Shown piece by piece: positions 16,317-23,769 of a DNA stretch of 64,000 nt. Origin of the DNA: Actinopolymorpha alba DSM 45243. GTDB lineage: Bacteria > Actinomycetota > Actinomycetes > Propionibacteriales > Actinopolymorphaceae. The notes under the pieces are model-generated. The model searched no databases. It was not told the origin of the DNA and saw nothing but the letters and a program-made list of their open reading frames with translations. The stretch spans positions 1 through 64,000 of the forward strand of contig NZ_KB892751.1 in the NCBI RefSeq assembly GCF_000373925.1. Direction: 5' to 3'. The position numbers and the translations under genes were made by a program. Position 1 is the first letter of the stretch. Each line of letters begins with the position of its first letter.

Positions 16317-18752
16317 TCAGCTCCAGCGCACGGTGAGGTGTCCTCCATCCGGGCCGCCGGGTGCCCGCACCACCTGCAGGTCGTCAACCACGGAACGCTC
16401 GACGGGGAGGTCGGTCTGGAGCTCCCGGTCGGTCTCGAACGCCGCGACAAGAGCGCCTTGACACCAGCGGAACGTCACCGAGTCGCTGCCGAAGCTCGCT
16501 ATCTCGCCGGTCGCGTAGGCGAGCATGGCGCCGTCGAAGCGCAACCGCAATGGCAGCATGACACCGCGGCGGCCCGGCAGCACGATCTCGTGACCACCGA
16601 ACAGCGGTCCCACGTCGTCGCCCTCGTGGAGCCGGAACGCCGCGTCGTAGCCGGCGAGGTTCAGGGCGTGCACGAACCGCTCGCCGTCGGCGTTCGCCGT
16701 CGAGGTGATGAGCAGGCTGGAGCGGTCGGCGTCATGCCGCAAGCCTGCCTTGACGCCCAGGGTCTCCAGCGCCGAGCGGTAGAGGGCGACATCGCTGCCC
16801 GGGTAGTCGGTGGTGAGAACGACGGCCCGCCCGTTGCCCACGCGCAGGTCGAAGCCGCAGCCAGCGCCTGAGTCGTAGTCGTACAGCAGGAGATCGCCGG
16901 AGCCCGAGCCCGCGCCCGCGTCCAGGTCGAAGAGTTGCGCATAGCTCACGCGGGTTTCGGGTCGGGGCGCCGCCCAGCCGGCCGCGCATACCGACAGGAA
17001 GAAGGCGTGGTCGCCGTACCGCTCCCCGCGCGGGCGGAGGCCGAACGCGTCTCGCAGGACCGTGCATGGTCGCGCTTCCAGGTCGTACGCCGGGACCTCA
17101 CCGCACAGCAGCAGGCGACCACCGGCCCGCAGGTAGTCCGCAAGTCCGCCTTGCACACCGGCGTCCATGTACCGCGCGGAGGCGACGGCAAGCACCGGAA
17201 CGTCGCCGGGGTCGATCGGGCGGCGTTGCGGGTCGACGGCACCGAAGCGATAGCCGGCGAGCAGCATCGCGCGCGCCATCATCTGGCCGGGACCACCGAA
17301 CCGGTGGCGTTCGAGATTGTCGACGATCTCCCGCATGGTCGAGCTCGCGGGATAGACGGACTCGGTCATGAAATAGTCGGGCAGGAACGCGATCGCGAGA
17401 TCGTCGTGCTCCTCGTCCATGGTCGCGAGTTTCGCGCTGACGGCACGGACCGCGTGGACCACCTCGGACGTCCGCGGATAGGTGAGGTTGAGCTGGCCCT
17501 CGGGGCCGACCGGGGCGCCGACACCATGGCGTTCACCCGTGAAGCTGATCCGGTCGTTTCCGTCGCCGACCGGGGTGTCGAGCCGGGGATTGATGCCTCC
17601 GGTGAACAGGTAGTAGTTGAGTAGCCGATTGCCCTGCGCCACGCAGAGCCGGGTCTTGAGATCGATGGTCGACGGGTCGTGGACGTGGGTGAGGTCGCGG
17701 CCGTAGTCGCCGTCACCGGCCTCGAACTCCACCGAGGTGAGTGGCTGGTCGGCGTCCTGCACGGCATCCATGAACGCGTTCATCAGATACAGGTCGGCGG
17801 CGTTGCGGGTGGTGAGGTCGCCGAGATAGTGGTCGGAGCCGGCGAGCATGCCGGGGATGCCGGCGTAGCTGTCCATCAGTTGGCTGATCCCGATGGGGTA
17901 CGGCGTACCGCGGCCGTCGCTGGTGCCGTGGATGTTGACGACGAACGGAACGCCGGTCACGCCCTGCTCCTCGGCGTACTCCCGGAGTGCGCCGAAATAC
18001 CTGGCGAACCGGTCGCGCATGTAAGAGCCGAGGTCGTGCATCAGCGCGGGCGCGTACTCCTCACGGGGCGAGCGGATCCCTTCGGCGCGCGCCTGCGGGT
18101 CATCGAGTGAGAAGGGGTACCGCGCGGACAGCGCCGCTCCGGAGTGTTGGTGGGTCAACCACCGAGCGAAGTCGGCCAGGACGTTGTCGGTGAGGTCCGG
18201 GGAGTTGGAGACCCACGACAGCATGCCGACCTCGTTGTCGAGTTGGACGGCCAGCACGTTGCCACCACGGGTGATGAGGCGTTCGGCCAGAACCGGCATC
18301 ACCGCGGCGTACCACTTCCGGATCTCGGCGAGGAATGCCGGCGCGAGGTAGTCGACGGTACGCGTGGCGACGGTCGCGCCATCCCAGGTGACGGGGTGAA
18401 TCTCGGGGTGCTCGTCGTACAGGCGATAGGGCAGGCCTTCGTTCTTGAGCTCCGCCATGATGAAAGGTCCGGGTCTGGCGAGGAAATAGAGCCCACGCTC
18501 ACGGCAGGAGTCGATGAAGGCGCCCAGGTCGAGTTCTGGCCGGGTCCGGCCATCGAGGTCGAACGTCCCGTCCTTCTTCTCATGGCAGAGCCACGGGATA
18601 TAGGACGCGACCGTGTCACAGCCGGCGGCGAGGAGCTTGTCCAGCCGGTCAGGCCAGTCGTCGCGCTCGAGACGGAAGTAGTGGATCTCCCCGCTGAGCA
18701 GGATGCGGGGCGAACCATCCACGAGGATGCGCTTGCGACGGATTTCGATCAC
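16317..18752 (-). CDS. Glycoside hydrolase family 35 beta-galactosidase
   Basis: Protein of 811 residues predicted to release terminal beta-galactose. The GH35 start is clear (SGEIHYFRLERDDWPDRLDK, residues 20-39), with LARPGPFIMAE at 91-101. AVQLDNEVG carries the acid/base Glu174, and VEFEAGDG around Glu342/Glu344 probably carries the nucleophile. The C-terminal half includes a glutamine-amidotransferase-like flavodoxin fold (about 490-700) and a beta-sandwich end, as in long bacterial GH35 enzymes. No signal peptide, so it should be cytoplasmic and act on imported oligosaccharides. It is divergent from the LacI regulator at 18880 and the importer operon, with a LacI-type operator between them, which supports a joint role in galactoside uptake and breakdown. 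Confidence 0.9.
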   Translation of the reverse strand: MIEIRRKRILVDGSPRILLSGEIHYFRLERDDWPDRLDKLLAAGCDTVASYIPWLCHEKKDGTFDLDGRTRPELDLGAFIDSCRERGLYFLARPGPFIMAELKNEGLPYRLYDEHPEIHPVTWDGATVATRTVDYLAPAFLAEIRKWYAAVMPVLAERLITRGGNVLAVQLDNEVGMLSWVSNSPDLTDNVLADFARWLTHQHSGAALSARYPFSLDDPQARAEGIRSPREEYAPALMHDLGSYMRDRFARYFGALREYAEEQGVTGVPFVVNIHGTSDGRGTPYPIGISQLMDSYAGIPGMLAGSDHYLGDLTTRNAADLYLMNAFMDAVQDADQPLTSVEFEAGDGDYGRDLTHVHDPSTIDLKTRLCVAQGNRLLNYYLFTGGINPRLDTPVGDGNDRISFTGERHGVGAPVGPEGQLNLTYPRTSEVVHAVRAVSAKLATMDEEHDDLAIAFLPDYFMTESVYPASSTMREIVDNLERHRFGGPGQMMARAMLLAGYRFGAVDPQRRPIDPGDVPVLAVASARYMDAGVQGGLADYLRAGGRLLLCGEVPAYDLEARPCTVLRDAFGLRPRGERYGDHAFFLSVCAAGWAAPRPETRVSYAQLFDLDAGAGSGSGDLLLYDYDSGAGCGFDLRVGNGRAVVLTTDYPGSDVALYRSALETLGVKAGLRHDADRSSLLITSTANADGERFVHALNLAGYDAAFRLHEGDDVGPLFGGHEIVLPGRRGVMLPLRLRFDGAMLAYATGEIASFGSDSVTFRWCQGALVAAFETDRELQTDLPVERSVVDDLQVVRAPGGPDGGHLTVRWS

Positions 18753-18819
18753 GGGGACTCCCTCTTCATCGCCTCTTGCGAGCGGGTGCCGGCATCGTTA
18801 CGATCCTGAAAACTCGTTC

Positions 18820-18833
18820 TGCAAACGTTTACC
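18820..18833. promoter_or_regulatory. LacI-type operator in the divergent region
   Basis: TGCAAACGTTTACC has the central CG and near-palindromic arms (AAACGTTT exact at 18823-18830) typical of LacI/GalR operators. It lies 67 bases before the beta-galactosidase start and 47 before the LacI start. A weaker similar site, AACACGTTAC, begins near 18835. Most likely bound by the adjacent LacI protein. Confidence 0.65.
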
Positions 18834-18879
18834 GCAACACGTTACACCCTTCTCCAAACCCTTTGCCGACGGGAATTCG

Positions 18880-19938
18880 ATGAGCAAGCGAGGGCCGACT
18901 CTGCACGAGATCGCGCGCGACGCGGGCGTCTCCATCGCGACCGTGTCGCGGGTCGCGCGCGGTGTCGGTCAGGTCTCGGAAGAGACCCGGCGCAAGGTCC
19001 AGGAGGCGATCGACAAGCACAACTTCCGGCCGAGCCACTTCGGCCGGGCGCTCGTCGAGCGCCGGCACGCAGCGCTCGGCATCGTTTTCCCAGGCCTGTC
19101 TGGTCCCTATTACTCCGAAGTCATCAACGGCTTTGAGGAAGAGGCGGTGAACGCGCGGGTGAGCGTCCTCATCATGGGCACGCATCTGCTGCGGGAATCC
19201 GTTGATCTCGTGCTCGACATGGCAGACCGGGTTGACGGCATCGCCGTGATGGGAGGTGTCCTCCCTGACGACGCTGTTCGACGGCTGGAGGCCCGCGGCG
19301 ATCCCGTCATCCTGCTGGCGAGCCGGCCGCTCGTCGGCGTTCCGACGATGCGGACCGAAAACACCGCGGCGGTGGCGAAACTAACCACCCATCTGCTGCG
19401 TGACCACGGCTATGAGCGGCTGGAGTTCGTCGGCAATCCCGACGGGTCACCCGACGCGACGTACCGCTGGCGGGGCTTTCTGCGGGCACACCGGCAGGCA
19501 GGGGTCGAACCCCCCGCCGAGCCGATCAGGGTCGGACTCCAACAGTCCGACGGATTCATCGCGGCGGCACGGCTGCTGGAGTCCTCCGACCCACCCCGGG
19601 CGATTGTGTGTGCCAACGATGAAACGGCGCTGGGCGCGGTGGTCGCGCTCATGGACCGTGGTTATCGGGTTCCACAGGACATTGCTGTTACAGGTTTCGA
19701 CGATATTCCGATGGCCGGGCTCTTGGCGTCCGGCCTCACGACCGTTCACCAACCCATGCGGGAGCTTGGCGCCGAAACCGCGCGCCTCCTTCTTCGCCAC
19801 GTGGAGGGGCAGATCGATGCCTCACTCGACCGCGTTCTCGAAACGCAGGTCGTGATACGGGGGAGCTGCGGATGTGGAGATGTTGGGGAGCAAGACGCCG
19901 TCGTCAGCACCCACTCCTCACCAGGAGGTACGACGTGA
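18880..19938 (+). CDS. LacI-family repressor of the sugar importer locus
   Basis: Protein of 352 residues. Headpiece at residues 5-55 (TLHEIARDAGVSIATVSRVA), hinge, then a periplasmic-binding-protein-like sensor domain (about 65-330). ATG 18880 gives the standard LacI N-terminus. Its stop overlaps the GTG start of the substrate-binding lipoprotein gene (GTGA at 19935-19938), so regulator and importer are translationally coupled, and the gene is divergent from the GH35 beta-galactosidase. It therefore probably senses a sugar released from galactosides and controls both directions through the operator at 18820-18833. The C-terminal tail has three Cys within a short stretch (GSCGCGD), which is unusual and of unknown meaning. 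Confidence 0.93.
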   Translation: MSKRGPTLHEIARDAGVSIATVSRVARGVGQVSEETRRKVQEAIDKHNFRPSHFGRALVERRHAALGIVFPGLSGPYYSEVINGFEEEAVNARVSVLIMGTHLLRESVDLVLDMADRVDGIAVMGGVLPDDAVRRLEARGDPVILLASRPLVGVPTMRTENTAAVAKLTTHLLRDHGYERLEFVGNPDGSPDATYRWRGFLRAHRQAGVEPPAEPIRVGLQQSDGFIAAARLLESSDPPRAIVCANDETALGAVVALMDRGYRVPQDIAVTGFDDIPMAGLLASGLTTVHQPMRELGAETARLLLRHVEGQIDASLDRVLETQVVIRGSCGCGDVGEQDAVVSTHSSPGGTT

Positions 19939-21668
19939 AGATCGTCAAGGAAGTGCCCGTTCAGGCGGATGACCCCCTGAAGTCTCCGTGGCGCCGACGG
20001 ACCGTGGCACTCGCGTCCCTGTTGGTCCTCGCCACCGGTGCGGCCGCCTGTCAGAGCGGAAGCCCCACGGAGGAAGGCAACAAGGGGACGCCCAAGGCAC
20101 AGGGGATGGTCAGCCAGCTCAACATGGGCGACTTCGGCGGCGGAAACGCGCCGCAGCGCAACTTCAACCCGTTCTCACCGACCAGGCTGGTCACCGACTT
20201 CACCTTCGAGCCGTTGTTCGTCGTGAACGCTTACGACTGCACGGTCACGCCATGGCTGGGTACGTCGTACACCTGGGAGAATCCCGCGAAGCTGGTCGTC
20301 AAGACGCGCTCCGGGGTCACCTGGTCTGACGGAAAACCCTTCTCCGCCAAGGATGTCGCGTTCACCTACAACCTGCTCAAGACGGCTCCTGCCCTGGACA
20401 CGAACGGACTCTGGTCGAAGCTCACCAGTGTGACGGCCGAGGGTGCCGACCAGGTGACCTTCGCCTTCAAGGAGGCGTCGGTTCCGACGTTCACCCAGGT
20501 CTCCGACGTCCGGATGGTTCCGGAGCACATCTGGTCAGCGGTGACCGACGTCGCGAAGTTCACCAACAACGAAGCCGTGGGCACCGGGCCCTACACCGTC
20601 AAGAGCCAGAACACCCAGCAGCTGGTGCTCGAACGCAACCCGAAGTACTGGCAGGCGGACAAGATCAAGGTCCAGCGGATGATGTTCAAGAAGGCCACTG
20701 GTGGGGCCGAGGTCGACAAGCTCCGGCTGAGCCGGGGTGAGTACGACTGGAACGCGATGTTCGTGCCTGACATCGAGAAGACCTATGTGGCCAAGGATCC
20801 CGAGCACAACCACTACTGGTTCCCGCCCGGCGCGTCGATCAGCTTGTTCATGAATCTCACCAAGGCGCCGTTCAACGACGTGGAGTTCCGGCGCGCGATG
20901 ACCTTCGCGATCGACCGGGACGAGATCAAGAACAAAGCACAGTTCGGGTACGTCGAGACCGCGAGCCAGACCGGGCTCGTGATGCCCGGCCAGAAGGCGT
21001 GGCTGGCGCCCGGAATCGCCAACGACGGCAAGGTTCCCTACGACGCGGCGCAGGCGAAGAAGGTTCTCGCGGACGCCGGATACAAGACCGGCCCGGACGG
21101 CAAGCTGCTGGGCAAGGACGGCAAGCCACTGCCCGACTTCTCCTACAAGGTGCCCAACGGCTGGGTCGACTGGATCCAGGCCGCGCAGGTCATCCAGAAG
21201 AACCTCGCCGACCTCGGTATCACGGTCGACGTGCAGACGCCGTCGGCGGAGGTGCACGACAAGGACCGCGGCATCGGCAACTTCGACATGTTCTTCGGTG
21301 TGCATGGTGGCGGGTGCAACATCTACCAGGCGTTCCAACACCCGTTGGGTAGTAGCCAGACCGCACCGATCGGCAAGGTCGCCCCGACCAACTTCATCCG
21401 CTGGAAGGACGCCAAGACCGACGCCCTGCTGGAGGAGTTGGCCAAGGCGCCAGACGAGGCCGCCCAGAAGACGGTTGTCCACCAACTCGAGCAGATCATG
21501 GTCGACCAGGTCCCGGTGGTGCCGCTGTGGTACGGCGCGCAGTGGTTCGAGTACCGCAGCGAGAAGGCGATCGGTTGGCCCAACGCCAAGGACCCGTACG
21601 CCGGCCCGGGTAACCAGCTCATCATCATGACCAAGCTCCGGCCCAACCCGGACTACCGCGGCAAGTAA
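19935..21668 (+). CDS. ABC transporter substrate-binding lipoprotein (family 5)
   Basis: Extracytoplasmic solute receptor of 577 residues of the oligopeptide/oligosaccharide class (SBP_bac_5). The signal peptide ends in LATGAAAC with lipidated Cys39 and is followed by a flexible Gly/Ser/Lys-rich stretch. Family features: FNPFSP near the start of the mature protein, SGVTWSDGKPFSAKDVAFTY, and FRRAMTFAIDRDEI in the middle. GTG 19935 follows AGGAGG with good spacing and overlaps the LacI stop. Family-5 receptors in Actinobacteria and Thermotoga often bind oligosaccharides; the neighbouring beta-galactosidase and LacI gene support that here. The stop is followed by a hairpin that may reduce transcription of the downstream permeases. 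Confidence 0.92.
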   Translation: MKIVKEVPVQADDPLKSPWRRRTVALASLLVLATGAAACQSGSPTEEGNKGTPKAQGMVSQLNMGDFGGGNAPQRNFNPFSPTRLVTDFTFEPLFVVNAYDCTVTPWLGTSYTWENPAKLVVKTRSGVTWSDGKPFSAKDVAFTYNLLKTAPALDTNGLWSKLTSVTAEGADQVTFAFKEASVPTFTQVSDVRMVPEHIWSAVTDVAKFTNNEAVGTGPYTVKSQNTQQLVLERNPKYWQADKIKVQRMMFKKATGGAEVDKLRLSRGEYDWNAMFVPDIEKTYVAKDPEHNHYWFPPGASISLFMNLTKAPFNDVEFRRAMTFAIDRDEIKNKAQFGYVETASQTGLVMPGQKAWLAPGIANDGKVPYDAAQAKKVLADAGYKTGPDGKLLGKDGKPLPDFSYKVPNGWVDWIQAAQVIQKNLADLGITVDVQTPSAEVHDKDRGIGNFDMFFGVHGGGCNIYQAFQHPLGSSQTAPIGKVAPTNFIRWKDAKTDALLEELAKAPDEAAQKTVVHQLEQIMVDQVPVVPLWYGAQWFEYRSEKAIGWPNAKDPYAGPGNQLIIMTKLRPNPDYRGK

Positions 21669-21684
21669 TCCTAGCGATGCTCTG

Positions 21685-21717
21685 GGGGCCGCACGTGTGT
21701 GACAACCGTGCGGCCTC
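21685..21717 (+). terminator. Hairpin between receptor and permease genes (attenuator candidate)
   Basis: GGCCGCACG (21687-21695) pairs with CGTGCGGCC (21707-21715), extended by one or two pairs, with an 11-base loop, 16 bases after the receptor stop. In importer operons such hairpins often allow more receptor than permease to be made. Partial termination is inference. Confidence 0.6.
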
Positions 21718-21720
21718 CAG

Positions 21721-21830
21721 CCCCAAAGCACGCCCAGACAAATAGAACAGCCCAGAAGAAACGCCCCAGAAAATAGGGGTCCAGAAAACAGCCCAGAAAG
21801 ACATCCAGAACAGCCCCCAGAAACAGACGC
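21721..21830 (+). repeat. CCAGAA-rich low-complexity leader
   Basis: About nine loosely spaced copies of CCAGA(A) within 110 bases, in purine-rich, GC-poorer sequence than its surroundings, upstream of the permease start at 21848. No gene is seen in it. It may be an unstructured leader that keeps the permease ribosome-binding site accessible after the hairpin, or an expanded repeat. Confidence 0.55.
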
Positions 21831-21847
21831 CAAGGGAGCGCCGGATC

Positions 21848-22843
21848 ATGCGCTACTTCGTCAGCCGGGTGATGTTCTTCGTCCTGACGCTCTGGGCCGC
21901 GGTGACGTTGAACTTCATCATCCCGCGGCTGCAACCCGGTGACCCCGCACAGACCATGGTGCAACGCCTGGCGGGTCAGAGCGAGGCGATCGACCCGGCC
22001 GCCATCAGGGCGGTCCAGATCATGCTCGGCCTTCCGACGGGAAGTATCTTCGAGCAGTACGTCGACTATCTGCAGGCGGTCGTCCGCGGCGACTTCGGCA
22101 TTTCCTACACCTACTTCCCTTACACCGTCACGCACATGATCGCCGAGGCGCTGCCCTGGACGATCGTCCTCGTCGGTGTCACCCATGTGCTCGGCTTCGT
22201 GATCGGCACCCTGCTGGGTGCTGCCGCGGCGTGGAAGCGGAACGGGAAGTTCGACACGGTCGTCAGCCTGGGGTCGACGTTCATCGGCACCCTGCCGTTC
22301 TTCTGGATCGCGCTGATCCTCATCTACGTCCTGGCGTTCACGTTGCGGTGGTTTCCCGAGGCGGGCGGTTACAGCGGCGAGATCGACCCTGCGTGGTCGT
22401 GGGCGTTCTTCGGTGACGCCATCTATCACGGGATCCTGCCGGCGCTGTCCCTGCTCATCACCGCGCCGATCGGCTGGATCATGGGCATGCGTAACAACAT
22501 GGTGCACACGCTTGGCGAGGACTACACGCGTCTGGCCCTGGCCAAGGGTCTGCGTCAACGCCGGGTTGCGCTCACCTACAGCGCCCGGGTCGCGATCCTG
22601 CCGAACGTCACGGGATTCGCGCTGGGGCTCGGCACCATCCTCGGCGGCACGGTCATGGTCGAGATGATCTTCGGCTATCCCGGGATGGGCAAGCTGATGT
22701 TCGACGCGATCTCCAACCGCGACTATCCGCTGATGCAGACGATCTTCCTGTTCACCACGATCGGCGTCCTGCTGGCGAATCTCTGCGCGGACATCCTCTA
22801 CGGCGTTCTCGATCCCCGGGTGCGAAGGGAGGCGCAGACGTGA
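21848..22843 (+). CDS. ABC transporter permease, DppB type
   Basis: Integral membrane subunit of 331 residues with six transmembrane helices. The N-terminus (MRYFVSRVMFFVLTLWAAVT) and the inner-membrane coupling segment (EDYTRLALAKGLRQRRV, the EAA-like loop near 225-245) are typical of the DppB/OppB family. Transport role: forms the membrane channel with the DppC-type partner for the sugar or peptide delivered by the 19935 lipoprotein. Its stop overlaps the GTG start of the partner gene (22840). AAGGGAG lies before the start. Confidence 0.93.
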   Translation: MRYFVSRVMFFVLTLWAAVTLNFIIPRLQPGDPAQTMVQRLAGQSEAIDPAAIRAVQIMLGLPTGSIFEQYVDYLQAVVRGDFGISYTYFPYTVTHMIAEALPWTIVLVGVTHVLGFVIGTLLGAAAAWKRNGKFDTVVSLGSTFIGTLPFFWIALILIYVLAFTLRWFPEAGGYSGEIDPAWSWAFFGDAIYHGILPALSLLITAPIGWIMGMRNNMVHTLGEDYTRLALAKGLRQRRVALTYSARVAILPNVTGFALGLGTILGGTVMVEMIFGYPGMGKLMFDAISNRDYPLMQTIFLFTTIGVLLANLCADILYGVLDPRVRREAQT

Positions 22844-23766
22844 GCACACCGATCGGCCAGGTCGCCAAGCCAATCGACTCCGAGCCGGCGCCAGGCGACG
22901 TTGCGGCCGCGGTCAGGCGGTCCCGACTGCCTTCGTGGGTGGTGATCCTGTGGGCCAACCGCAAGAGCCGGATCGGCCTGATCATGCTCGGCCTCTTCAT
23001 CTTCGTCGCGGTGTTCGCGCCGCTGCTGGCCACGCACGATCCGAAGGTGACCGACTTCGCGCAGTCGCTCCCGCCGGGTGGGGCCCACCCGCTGGGTACG
23101 ACCGCCTCGGGACAGGACATCCTCTCCCAGCTCGTCTACGGCGCCCGGACCTCCATCGTGGTCGGCCTGGTGGCGGGCACAGTCGTGACGTTCATCGCCC
23201 TGCTCGTCGGGCTCACCGCGGGCTACCTGCAAGGCTGGGTTGACGAGGTGCTGTCGTTCCTCATCAACCTCGCCCTGGTGGTGCCGGTGCTGCCGCTGAT
23301 GATCACCATCGCGGCGTACTCCCCGGTGCGGGGACTGTTTCTGATCATCTTCGTCATCAGCATCACTGGGTGGGCCTGGGGCGCTCGCGTCAAACGCGCG
23401 CAGATCCTGACGCTGCGGTCCCGTGACTACATCACGGCGGCGAGGTTCGCCGGTGAAGGCAGGCTGCGGATCATCTTCGCGGAGATCATGCCCAACATGA
23501 TGTCGCTCGTGGTGGCGGGCTTCCTGGGCGCCGCGGCGGGTGCGATCGGTGCGGAGGCGGGCCTTGAGTTCCTCGGCCTCGGCGATCCGACGACCGTCAG
23601 TTGGGGGACGATGCTCTACTGGGCCAACAACAGCGGCGCGATGTTGACCGGCCAGTGGATCTGGCTCGGGGCGCCGGGTCTTGCCATCGCACTGCTTCTG
23701 AGTTCCCTGACCCTCATCAACTTCGGTGTCGACGCGTTGAGCAACCCGCACCTGCGGGAGAGGTGA
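22840..23766 (+). CDS. ABC transporter permease, DppC type
   Basis: Integral membrane subunit of 308 residues: a cytoplasmic N-terminal segment of about 40 residues, the DppC-type N-terminal helix (NRKSRIGLIMLGLFIFVAVF) and five more helices. The stretch HPLGTTASGQDILSQLVYGA is the family hallmark, and RSRDYITAARFAGE is the EAA-like coupling loop. Starts with GTG overlapping the DppB-type stop by 4 bases, and the ATPase gene begins 3 bases after its stop, so the permeases and ATPase are one translational block. Confidence 0.93.
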   Translation: MSTPIGQVAKPIDSEPAPGDVAAAVRRSRLPSWVVILWANRKSRIGLIMLGLFIFVAVFAPLLATHDPKVTDFAQSLPPGGAHPLGTTASGQDILSQLVYGARTSIVVGLVAGTVVTFIALLVGLTAGYLQGWVDEVLSFLINLALVVPVLPLMITIAAYSPVRGLFLIIFVISITGWAWGARVKRAQILTLRSRDYITAARFAGEGRLRIIFAEIMPNMMSLVVAGFLGAAAGAIGAEAGLEFLGLGDPTTVSWGTMLYWANNSGAMLTGQWIWLGAPGLAIALLLSSLTLINFGVDALSNPHLRER

Positions 23767-23769
23767 GCC

